A DNA stretch of 64,000 nucleotides from Geothrix paludis (GTDB lineage Bacteria > Acidobacteriota > Holophagae > Holophagales > Holophagaceae): positions 1-64,000 of the forward strand of contig NZ_JAKZLC010000006.1 of assembly GCF_022808815.1 (NCBI RefSeq). Direction: 5' to 3'. The stretch's first letter is position 1. Each line of letters begins with the position of its first letter. Shown in pieces: positions 1-6,224 of this stretch. The notes under the pieces are model-generated. The model did not search any database. It was not told the origin of the DNA and was given only the letters and a program-made list of their open reading frames with translations. The translations under genes were made by a program, and so were the position numbers.

Positions 1-111
1 TGCCTTCAGTTCTTCTGCACTTGGGCTGATTGAATTGAATTTTGCTGTTTGAGAGAAGACAGGCATTCCAATTACAACAATGGACAATGCAACCCGGTGA
101 GCGGAAAACAT
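1..111 (-). CDS. Partial cassette gene for an exported protein (N-terminus only)
   Basis: Only the first 37 codons are in the window; the gene runs off the left edge. The start ATG follows an AGGAG ribosome-binding site that overlaps the attC core just upstream, the usual arrangement for a cassette gene. The residues form a short positive start (MFSAHR), a hydrophobic stretch and a likely signal-peptidase site after PVFSQTA, so the product is probably secreted. The function cannot be judged from this fragment. Confidence 0.65.
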   Translation of the reverse strand, partial: MFSAHRVALSIVVIGMPVFSQTAKFNSISPSAEELKA

Positions 112-118
112 CGAGGGC

Positions 119-242
119 TCCTAACGATTGAAGCTAACCGGCCCCGCCTGCACCGAGGCGCTGAGCGGAGCCGAGGAAGCGGGGAGCTGAGAGAGAGCGG
201 ATGGCAATGCAGGCGGGGTCCGAGTTGAGCGGATGGTTAGGC
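119..242 (-). repeat. attC site 1
   Basis: Outer cores are TCCTAAC at the left and GTTAGGC at the right. Inner arms CCCCGCCTGC and GCAGGCGGGG pair, with a further hairpin between them. The left inner box (GCTAACCGG) pairs with the right (CCGAGTTGAGC) if two bases on the right are left unpaired. Those extrahelical bases place the canonical top strand on minus, the same direction as the genes. The left core deviates from consensus by one base. Confidence 0.85.
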
Positions 243-245
243 GAC

Positions 246-758
246 TCATTGATGGAACTCCAACCTCATGCTCTGGGCCTGAACAGATGAACCAGGCCGT
301 AGAGGCCTCGGCATTTCGATCGGTTCGAAGCCTGCTGATGTATATAAATGAACCGCAGAGGTGTCCCCGCAGGTTACGCCCAAGGATATCGACTTGGCAC
401 CCCGGGTCTTTGCCCATTGGATGGACGTACTCAATAATAAACGCCCCAAACCTTGACCACGATGCTCTGGCACAACCCACATCTGGAATAGCTGGATGGC
501 CGAGGAATCAGCGCTATCGACTTTGGCCCAGGCCAGACCTGCCGGTTCATTCCCCGCGAAGGCAATCAAAGGCAAATCAAAGCCAGATTGACTAGCTGCC
601 ATCAGGCTCTCGGCCCATTGGGCGTCAGGGCGCTCAATTTCGTTTGCAAGGGTGCTTCCGAAGGCATCGGGAGAATCGGCGAGGGCTCGGAGTCGAAGGC
701 CTTTATAGGTCTTCCACTCGGATGGTTGGAATTGACGAACTGAAGAGGATTGAGGCAT
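246..758 (-). CDS. GNAT-family N-acetyltransferase (cassette gene)
   Basis: The 170-aa protein has the single-domain size of GNAT acetyltransferases. The acetyl-CoA-binding motif A is clear near residues 93-107 (WVVPEHRGQGLGRLLL, with the R/Q-x-x-G-x-G/A pyrophosphate loop), preceded by a beta-4 strand (AIQLFQMWVV) and followed by the motif B region ending HLYTSAGFEP, the conserved Y-x-x-x-G-F end of the fold. The substrate is not predictable; proteins or small amines are both possible. It fills one cassette, ending 3 bp from attC 1 and starting 15 bp from attC 2. GNAT enzymes are common integron cargo. Confidence 0.88.
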   Translation of the reverse strand: MPQSSSVRQFQPSEWKTYKGLRLRALADSPDAFGSTLANEIERPDAQWAESLMAASQSGFDLPLIAFAGNEPAGLAWAKVDSADSSAIQLFQMWVVPEHRGQGLGRLLLSTSIQWAKTRGAKSISLGVTCGDTSAVHLYTSAGFEPIEMPRPLRPGSSVQAQSMRLEFHQ

Positions 759-773
759 GGGTACGACGCTGGC

Positions 774-897
774 GCCTAACGAATGAAGCTAAGCGGCCAC
801 GCCTGCACCGAGGCAATGAGCGGAGCCGGGATAGCGAAATGTTGAGAGAGAGCGTAAGGCAATGCAGGCGGGGTCCGACTTGAGCGGAAGGTTAGGC
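774..897 (-). repeat. attC site 2
   Basis: Perfect outer cores GCCTAAC and GTTAGGC bound a 124-bp site nearly identical to the other four. It differs mainly by a few substitutions in the central hairpin and by CCGACTTGAGC in the right inner box. It separates the GNAT gene from the TPR/Sel1 gene. Confidence 0.87.
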
Positions 898-903
898 GTT
901 CAG

Positions 904-1851
904 TTAGCCCTTTGGAGTAAGGTATTCTGCCCATAAGAGATGATAAAAAGCTCGCACTGGATCACCCGGATTCTTTAGAAGTTCTCGATGCTTTTCTTCC
1001 CCCAGCAATTCATCACTATCTTCTTGGGGTGGTCCGGCGCTGCCAGTCCATGCTCTACCAGTGGTTTTGGACTTTCCAGGAGCTGGATTGGGTGTGTTGG
1101 CGATTGTTTTCGCTCGCAGCGCTGCAGCCCTTTGAAGGCATTCTTCGGCCTTCTTGAGATCAGTTTCAGTGACCACCCAACCAAAACCTTTGTATGACCA
1201 TGCAAGTTTGTCGTAAGCGAAAGGGTCACCCTCATCTGCTGCTCGTTGGAGGGCCTTAAGGGCCGCCGCTTTATCTCCATACAAATAGTACTGATCGGAG
1301 GCCATGAGCAGATTCCTAGGAAGGAAGTCACCTCGCTCCAACATGGTTGCCAGAAGAAGGTTGTCTTCCTTTGACCAGTGGGTGTTCCCTGCCTTGAATC
1401 GGAATTCTCCGAGAAGGTGATCTGCGAACGCTTGATCCTTCGGAACTCCATCACCATTGCGATACATATTGATTAGTTCAATCCAAGCCTGAGCGCACCA
1501 TTGATTCCCCCCAATACCTAGCGCAGCTACATAGCAGCGACCGGCTCTAGTGGGATCAGGAGTGCCACACTTGGGATCTCTAAGCAATCTTGCGAGTTTG
1601 AGAAGAGCACTTGCATCGCCGAAGGGTTGGAGATTGTATTCACCCCAATCTGCATCTAGACGGCAAACCGCTTCATATTCCTTCCTCGCATCCTCGAAGC
1701 GCCCTTCCTTTTCTGCCTGTATGCCCAGGCGCTCACCTTCTGAGATCCTATGTGCCTGGGATTGGGTATTCCCAGATTTTTTTTCGATCCCATGAACTGC
1801 CAACTGACTAGTCAGTAACAAGCAGAAGCCGATGGTGCGAGCCATGTTCAT
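904..1851 (-). CDS. Exported TPR/Sel1-like repeat protein (cassette gene)
   Basis: A 315-aa protein with an N-terminal signal peptide (MNMARTIGFCLLLTSQLAVHG). Helical repeat units of TPR/Sel1 type follow: an EKEGRFEDARKEYEAVCRLD helix pair, an LLKLARLL helix, AWIELINMYRNGDGVPKDQ (Sel1-like spacing with the G-x-G-V-x-x-D turn), LKALQRAADEGDPFAYDKLA and LKKAEECLQRAAAL. Such solenoids bind partner proteins, here probably in the periplasm. A second ATG lies two codons in (MARTIG). The C-terminus (about residues 255-315) is low complexity with no recognised domain. The gene sits alone between attC 2 and attC 3; its start is 8 bp from the attC 3 core, so its ribosome-binding site must lie in or near the core. 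Confidence 0.72.
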   Translation of the reverse strand: MNMARTIGFCLLLTSQLAVHGIEKKSGNTQSQAHRISEGERLGIQAEKEGRFEDARKEYEAVCRLDADWGEYNLQPFGDASALLKLARLLRDPKCGTPDPTRAGRCYVAALGIGGNQWCAQAWIELINMYRNGDGVPKDQAFADHLLGEFRFKAGNTHWSKEDNLLLATMLERGDFLPRNLLMASDQYYLYGDKAAALKALQRAADEGDPFAYDKLAWSYKGFGWVVTETDLKKAEECLQRAAALRAKTIANTPNPAPGKSKTTGRAWTGSAGPPQEDSDELLGEEKHRELLKNPGDPVRAFYHLLWAEYLTPKG

Positions 1852-1859
1852 GGTTGAAC

Positions 1860-1983
1860 GCCTAACGAATGAAGCTAACCGGCCCCGCCTGCCCCGAGGC
1901 GACGAGCGGAGCCGAGTTAGCGAAATGCTGAGAGAGAGCGAAAGGCAATGCAGGCGGGGTCCGAGTTGAGCTGAGGGTTAGGG
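1860..1983 (-). repeat. attC site 3
   Basis: The site has GCCTAAC at the left and GTTAGGG at the right, the last base departing from the GTTRRRY consensus. The inner arms CCCCGCCTGC and GCAGGCGGGG are intact. It lies between the TPR/Sel1 gene and the small lipoprotein gene. Confidence 0.83.
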
Positions 1984-1998
1984 CGACAGGATGGGCTT

Positions 1999-2313
1999 TC
2001 ATTGTTGCGCCGAGAGTTTGAAATATGGAGCGGCATTGGCCCACTGAGTTGTGAACTCCTTTTCAGCCCGTGATTGGAATTCTGCTCGAGTGATGGTTAC
2101 CCAAGAGTGGTGGCATTGATCCGCACCGCTGGCCTTCAGGTAAAGAATTGGGCCCTTGCCGTAAATACCGCCATGGAGGCTACGGCATGTTGAGCAAGCG
2201 TGGTACTCCTGAACGATTGGCGGGAACATGCCATCGTGAGGCGTTCGGCCTGGACGAACGCAGCCGAACACTGAAAGCGCGAGGGAAGCCACAGTCAGAG
2301 TTCGACGGATCAT
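1999..2313 (-). CDS. Small CxxC lipoprotein of unknown function (cassette gene)
   Basis: A 104-aa product with an N-terminal export signal whose end (LALSVFGC) resembles a lipobox, so the mature protein would start at Cys18 and be membrane-anchored. Further on are a CSTCRSLHGG segment (CxxC) and DQCHHSW, a possible metal- or redox-active set of Cys/His residues. No family was recognised. The start ATG is directly preceded by a GTTAGGGC core at 2318-2325, the normal cassette arrangement, so this gene's own cassette begins there rather than at attC 4. Confidence 0.6.
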   Translation of the reverse strand: MIRRTLTVASLALSVFGCVRPGRTPHDGMFPPIVQEYHACSTCRSLHGGIYGKGPILYLKASGADQCHHSWVTITRAEFQSRAEKEFTTQWANAAPYFKLSAQQ

Positions 2314-2318
2314 GGGAG

Positions 2319-2456
2319 CCCTAACTAGACTTGGACGGCGAGGACGAAGTGGTTCGTAGTTCGCCTAATCCGGTTTGAGAAGGATGTAATTGCTGATTTT
2401 ACCGTGGTGCTATTGAATGGGGCAATTTGGATGGGCAGACCAAAAAACCACGGATG
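2319..2456 (-). repeat. Leader-like block A (internal copy)
   Basis: This 138-bp stretch aligns by eye with 3624-3761 at roughly 60 percent identity with about one gap each way. Shared islands include CTAAC at the core end, TTGGACG, GTTCG-C-TA-TCCGG, GGCAGAC, AAAAAA and CGGATG. Read on minus, both copies end at a GTTAGG core site and both have an array segment downstream. The block may be an old attI-type or leader sequence duplicated inside the array. The remaining 2457-2532 shows no gene or site. Confidence 0.5.
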
Positions 2457-2532
2457 AAGAGGGTTTTCCAGCAAGTGAAGCCTATTGATGCGATGCAGCA
2501 TAAATTTTAGAGCGTACTCCGCTGGTTGGGCG

Positions 2533-2656
2533 GCCTAACGAATGAAGCTAACCGGCCACGCCCGCACCGAGGCGCTGAGCGGAGCCGAGGAAGCAGAATG
2601 TTGAGAGAGAGCGGAAGGCAATGCAGGCGGGGTCCGAGTTGAGCTAAGGGTTAGGC
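2533..2656 (-). repeat. attC site 4
   Basis: Perfect outer cores GCCTAAC and GTTAGGC. The left inner arm reads CCACGCCCGC instead of CCCCGCCTGC, giving mismatches against GCAGGCGGGG. The remainder is close to the other four sites. It is the downstream site of the AT-rich orphan gene. Confidence 0.85.
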
Positions 2657-2682
2657 CATCGTCGGGAAAAGTGCCACAAATA

Positions 2683-3309
2683 TTATTCATTATTTGGCTT
2701 TGGAAGTGACTTTGACCAGCACGCAAAATCCTTCTCTGTTGCTGAAATAAAATCGCTTAAAATAGATAAAAACTTATTGAGCTCATCCTCAGTCGTATCC
2801 CACTTAGACCCTTTGAAGGAATAGCTTTTGGGACCAAAACTAATACCCATTCTAGCTTTTTCATTACCAACATCTTTAGCTGTTGGAAGCCATTTGACGA
2901 AATGCGCAAATGTATGCCTCGCATCTTCTAAAGATTGAAGATATGATAAATTATGCTGGTAGATCGCCTTCGCGTTTGAAAGTGCCGTATAACCAGATAT
3001 ATAGTTCATAATATAAATTGATTTATAAACGCATTCCCAATAAGTCTCCCATTCCATAAGGGGCGACTGCATATAAAGAATCCATTCTTTTCCAACCAGG
3101 ACAGGAATGTCTACTAATGGGCCAGTTCTTGGTTTAAATATAAATGGAGTGACTGGTTTATTATTACCAACCTTATCTTGGTAATCGATCGCCCTGCTGT
3201 GATGAACTGGTAGAAAACGGAAATATAATTCTAGTCGGTCCATTGCAAAGGACAGAGAAGTCCAGTTCTGTACGACTAATTCGCGATCGGTGATCTGTTT
3301 TTTCGCCAC
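2683..3309 (-). CDS. AT-rich orphan cassette protein
   Basis: A 208-aa soluble protein without signal peptide or membrane segment, rich in aromatic residues (for example EWETYWECVYKSIYIMNYI) and mostly helical in appearance. No family was recognised. Its codon usage is strikingly AT-rich compared with the 65-70 percent GC genes to the right, which indicates recent transfer from a different genome. It fills one cassette between attC 4 and attC 5, with the start 15 bp from the attC 5 core. Confidence 0.7.
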   Translation of the reverse strand: MAKKQITDRELVVQNWTSLSFAMDRLELYFRFLPVHHSRAIDYQDKVGNNKPVTPFIFKPRTGPLVDIPVLVGKEWILYMQSPLMEWETYWECVYKSIYIMNYISGYTALSNAKAIYQHNLSYLQSLEDARHTFAHFVKWLPTAKDVGNEKARMGISFGPKSYSFKGSKWDTTEDELNKFLSILSDFISATEKDFACWSKSLPKPNNE

Positions 3310-3323
3310 GGATGCTCCTCATG

Positions 3324-3447
3324 GCCTAACGAATGGAGCTAACCGGCCCCGCCTGCGCCGAGGCGCTGGGCGGAGCCGGGATAGCGAGATGTTGAGAGAG
3401 AACGGAAGGCAATGCAGGCGGGGTCCGAGTTGAGCTGAAGGTTAGGC
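3324..3447 (-). repeat. attC site 5 (last complete site on the right)
   Basis: Perfect outer cores GCCTAAC and GTTAGGC and intact inner arms. This is the rightmost complete attC. On the minus strand it closes a short cassette that begins at the core at 3624-3630. Confidence 0.86.
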
Positions 3448-3623
3448 CGAGACGCCAGTTCTGACGCGACATGAACCGAGGCGACGGGGAAACCGAGCGG
3501 AGATTGGAAAGACAAGGTGTGGCTTGTCACCATGAACGCACGCCAGCCACAAAACCCCAAGCAGAACGGCCGAACAGGCGAATTGACGAGCCGAACGGAT
3601 AGCAGGCGAACCCGCTTTTCGAG
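3448..3623 (-). other. Short cassette body without a convincing gene
   Basis: The 176 bp between the edge core (3624-3630) and attC 5 would be the first cassette of the array. Minus-strand reading frames are open but run straight through attC 5, and no ribosome-binding site with a sensible start was seen. It may be a non-coding or promoter-carrying cassette, or the decayed remains of a gene. Confidence 0.45.
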
Positions 3624-3761
3624 GCCTAACTTTAAATTGGACGATAAGAGGGAAGGGGTTTGGGGTTCGTCTAGTCCGGGGGTGGGGGATGGTAAGTGTT
3701 GAAAATCCTGTGGAGCTAGGAAAGCGGGTGGCTGATTAGGCAGACTAAAAAAGGGCGGATG
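3624..3761 (-). repeat. Leader-like block B (array edge copy)
   Basis: Homologous by eye to 2319-2456. It borders the last core site (GCCTAAC on plus, GTTAGGC on minus) at the right end of the array, where an attI site is expected, and ends 8 bp before the stop of the M28 peptidase gene. No attC-like folding is evident. Whether it acts as attI or as a promoter-bearing leader is unknown. Confidence 0.5.
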
Positions 3762-3768
3762 GGGGGGG

Positions 3769-5361
3769 CTAGCGGGCGGCTTTGAAGGTGGGTTTGGTGG
3801 GGGCGTTGGCGACGGCTTGGCCGAGGTCGAAGGTGAACTGGGCTTGCTGGAGCATGCCGCGCAGGTCCCAGGTGGGGTCGTATTCGTCGGTGACCTGGTG
3901 GTAGCGCTGACCATAGGCGGCGGCCTTGGCCTTCAGGGCGGCGGGGTCGGCGCCCAGGTAGTCCCGGCCGCCGCCCACGGAGAGGGCGGGCACGCCGGCC
4001 TGGACGAAGCTGAAGTGGTCCGAGCGGAAGTAGCCGCCCGCGGTATCGGGACGGGTGGAGGCGACGGCGAGTCCCGAGGCCTTGGCCACGGCGGCTCCCA
4101 GGTCGCCGAGGGTGCTGCGGTTGCCGAAGGGCAGGCCGATGTCCCGGGCGGGGGCCACGAAGTTGAGGCTGTCCAGGTTCAGGTCCGCCGCGGTCTTCGC
4201 CAGGGGCCAGAGGGGGCTGGCGGCGTAGGCTTTGGAACCCAGCAGTCCCTGCTCCTCCCCGCAGACGAAGAGGAACATCTGGCTGCGCCGGGCGGGGGTG
4301 TGGACGGCGGTCTGGGCCATGGCGAGCAGGGCCGCGCAGCCCGAGGCATTGTCCACGGCGCCGTTGTAGATGCCGTCCCCCTCGTGGCCCGGGTGGCTGT
4401 CCGGGGCCGGGGCGGCGCCCTTGCCCAGGTGGTCCCAGTGGGCGGAATAGATGACGACCTCTTCCTTCCGGGCCGGGTCGGCGCCGGGGATCACGCCGGC
4501 CACGTTGAACTGGTCCAGGGTGCGCACGGCGCTTTGCACGGTGCCTTTGAGGCGCAGGTCCAGGGGCACGGGGCGGAAGTCGCGGCGCTGGGCGGCGGCC
4601 CGGAGGGCGTCGAGGTCCCCGCCCCCCTGCTTCACCAGGGCCCGGGCCACCTCCTCGGTGACCCAGCCTTCGAGCGGCGCACCCTCGGGGCCCTTGGCCA
4701 GCCGGAAGCGCTCCGCGTCCCAGCCGTTGCGCACCACGGGCCAGCCATAGCTGGCGGAGGGGGTGGTGTGGATGAGCAGGATGCCGGCGGCGCCCTGGCG
4801 GGCAGCCTCCTCGAACTTGTAGGTCCAGCGGCCGAAATAGCTGAGGTCGGGGCCCTCGAACCGCCCTGGTTCCTCAGCGGTGGGGGCGGGCTCGTTCACG
4901 AGCACCAGCAGGACCTTGCCCTTCAGGTCCGCCCCCTTGAAGTCATCCCAGCGGTCCGCGGAGGAATGGATGCCGAAGCCCGCGAAGACCACGGGCGCAT
5001 CGAAGGCCTGCTCGGGCCGGGCGACGCCGGAACCGTAGACGATGCCCGGGCCGAAGGCGGGCGTGGCGCAGGCCCCGCCGCCCATGAAGCTCAGGACACT
5101 GCGGTCGGTGAGGGTGCGGAGGCCCAGCAGGGAGACGGCCTGCCGGTACGACGTTCCCTGGGCGGGCTTCAGGCCCAGGGCCTGCAGCTGGGTCTCCAGG
5201 TAGCGCACGGTCAGCTCGGCCCCCCGCTGCCCGGTGCCGCGGCCCTCTAGCAGGTCGTCCGCCAGGAAGGCCAGGTGGGCGCGAAGGGGCCCCTCCGGCA
5301 CGGGGGGCGCCGCCTGGGCGAAAAAAGAGACCGTGGCCAGGAGGAACGGCAGCACGCGCAT
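3769..5361 (-). CDS. Secreted M28-family zinc aminopeptidase with PA domain
   Basis: An exported metallopeptidase of 530 aa. After a signal peptide (MRVLPFLLATVSFFAQAA) come an N-terminal region, a protease-associated insert around residues 110-260, and the M28 catalytic domain. Visible zinc and catalytic residues are His in SAHWDHLG, Asp in GAVDNASG, the Glu pair in CGEEQGLLGS, Asp in NLDSLNF and His in YFRSDHFSF, the full co-catalytic set. The start at MRVLP was chosen over an ATG 12 codons upstream because a GGAG site sits just before it and the signal peptide then begins properly. It follows rsmE with a 25-bp gap, so the two are probably co-transcribed. It likely trims amino-terminal residues from peptides outside the cytoplasm. 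Confidence 0.92.
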   Translation of the reverse strand: MRVLPFLLATVSFFAQAAPPVPEGPLRAHLAFLADDLLEGRGTGQRGAELTVRYLETQLQALGLKPAQGTSYRQAVSLLGLRTLTDRSVLSFMGGGACATPAFGPGIVYGSGVARPEQAFDAPVVFAGFGIHSSADRWDDFKGADLKGKVLLVLVNEPAPTAEEPGRFEGPDLSYFGRWTYKFEEAARQGAAGILLIHTTPSASYGWPVVRNGWDAERFRLAKGPEGAPLEGWVTEEVARALVKQGGGDLDALRAAAQRRDFRPVPLDLRLKGTVQSAVRTLDQFNVAGVIPGADPARKEEVVIYSAHWDHLGKGAAPAPDSHPGHEGDGIYNGAVDNASGCAALLAMAQTAVHTPARRSQMFLFVCGEEQGLLGSKAYAASPLWPLAKTAADLNLDSLNFVAPARDIGLPFGNRSTLGDLGAAVAKASGLAVASTRPDTAGGYFRSDHFSFVQAGVPALSVGGGRDYLGADPAALKAKAAAYGQRYHQVTDEYDPTWDLRGMLQQAQFTFDLGQAVANAPTKPTFKAAR

Positions 5362-5386
5362 GGGGACTCCGGAGGGAGCCTCCAGC

Positions 5387-6142
5387 TTACCTCGCAAGAC
5401 GGGGTTTGTCGGGGGGCCTTCCCAGCTCGAATTGCACGGCCCCCAGCAGGGCCACGGGGGCGGTGACGGCCCGGAGGATGCTGCGGCCCAGGCTCACGGG
5501 GCACCAGCCGGCGGCGGACAGGGCCGCATACTCGGCGTCCGTGATGCCCCCTTCGGGCCCGCAGGTGAAGGCCAGGGCCTCCCGGCGCAGGTCCGGGTTG
5601 GCCTGCCCCGTGGCCAGCTCGTAGGCCACCCACTTCTGGGGCGCGTCCCAGGCCGGCAGGGCGGGAAAGGGGATGGGCGGGCGGAGCTCGGGCAGGCGGC
5701 TGCGGTGGCTCTGCTCGCAGGCGGACTGGAGGATCCGCGCCCAGCGCTCGGCGCGGGCGGCGGCCTTGGCGGCATCGAACTCGCTGCGGGCGTAGGCCAC
5801 GGGCTGGATGAGCGTGGCGCCCAGCTCCACCAGGGGCGCCAGCCAGTCGTCGAAGAGGCTGAGCTGCGCGGGGATCGGCAGGCAGGCCTGGAGGGGGATG
5901 GGCGGCTCACGGTCCTCGTGCAGGGGGGCCACCAGGCGGGCCACCGCTCGGCCCCGGTCCAGCTCGGCCAGGTCCGCCTTCCAGGGCTGATCCCCCAGGA
6001 CCAGCTCCAGGGCGTCGCCGGGCTGGAGGCGCAGGGCCCGCAGGTGGCGCGCGGCCTCGGCGCCCAGGGGCAGGATGACGTTCTCGGCGGCGTCAGCCGG
6101 GGGGGCGAGGAAGAGTCGGGGGAGGCTCACGGGCATCATCAT
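5387..6142 (-). CDS. rsmE: 16S rRNA (uracil(1498)-N(3))-methyltransferase RsmE
   Basis: RsmE methylates U1498 of 16S rRNA with S-adenosylmethionine. The protein of about 251 aa has the N-terminal PUA-like part (RLFLAPPADA, then HLRALRLQPGDALEL) and the SPOUT knot motifs FTCGPEGGITDAE and SLGRSILRAVTAPVALL near the C-terminus. Three consecutive ATG codons (6142, 6139, 6136) are possible starts; family alignments favour starting near MPVSLPRLFL. The reading frame stays open far upstream, but that part is antisense to the TerC-family gene and not family-like. The gene is divergent from that gene and upstream of the M28 peptidase. Confidence 0.92.
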   Translation of the reverse strand: MMMPVSLPRLFLAPPADAAENVILPLGAEAARHLRALRLQPGDALELVLGDQPWKADLAELDRGRAVARLVAPLHEDREPPIPLQACLPIPAQLSLFDDWLAPLVELGATLIQPVAYARSEFDAAKAAARAERWARILQSACEQSHRSRLPELRPPIPFPALPAWDAPQKWVAYELATGQANPDLRREALAFTCGPEGGITDAEYAALSAAGWCPVSLGRSILRAVTAPVALLGAVQFELGRPPDKPRLAR

Positions 6143-6161
6143 CCCATGGGCATCCCATGGG
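6143..6161. promoter_or_regulatory. Tandem CCCATGGG palindromes in the rsmE/TerC divergent region
   Basis: Two copies of the 8-bp palindrome CCCATGGG are separated by three bases (CAT), directly upstream of the rsmE starts and about 65 bp before the TerC-family start. The symmetry and position would suit a dimeric regulator, but no factor is known to me and the motif could be chance. Confidence 0.2.
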
Positions 6162-6224
6162 AGAACCCTCCCCCTGGCCAGGGGGCTTCCGGCGTTCGAT
6201 AAGCTGGATGTCCTGGAGGACTCC

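Larger units (their letters stand above)
1..3630 (-). mobile_element. Integron-type gene cassette array (attC cluster, no integrase in window)
   Basis: Single genes, all on the minus strand, alternate with five near-identical sites of about 124 bp. The sites start with GCCTAAC or a close variant and end with GTTAGGC or a close variant, the 7-bp core sites of integron attC recombination sites. Spacing, one gene per interval, common gene direction and lower GC than the chromosome to the right all fit an integron cassette array. The array continues off the left edge. The right edge lies near position 3630, where an M28 peptidase operon of normal composition begins. The expected intI integrase beside the attI end (right side) is absent, so within this window it is an integrase-less cluster (CALIN type). 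The attC call rests on core sites and foldability seen by eye. Confidence 0.85.

Noticed and set aside
121..480. Open frames across the attC sites giving similar peptides (PPALPSALSQ...QAGPVSF)
   Set aside because: They are translations of the repeated attC sequence and do not carry codon bias or starts of their own.
774..3447. CRISPR array
   Set aside because: Five repeats only, 124 bp each, with gene-sized and unequal intervals; core sites point to attC.
3339..3914. Minus-strand open frame covering the short cassette, attC 5 and the edge block
   Set aside because: It begins inside the M28 peptidase gene in another frame, is low complexity, and ends within a recombination site.
3817..5250. 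Long plus-strand open frame opposite the M28 peptidase
   Set aside because: Gly/Val/Ala-rich antisense artefact of high GC3; the minus strand holds all family motifs. The same holds for the long antisense frames at 10.4-12.3, 26.1-29.0, 33.1-34.9 and 38.2-41.1 kb.
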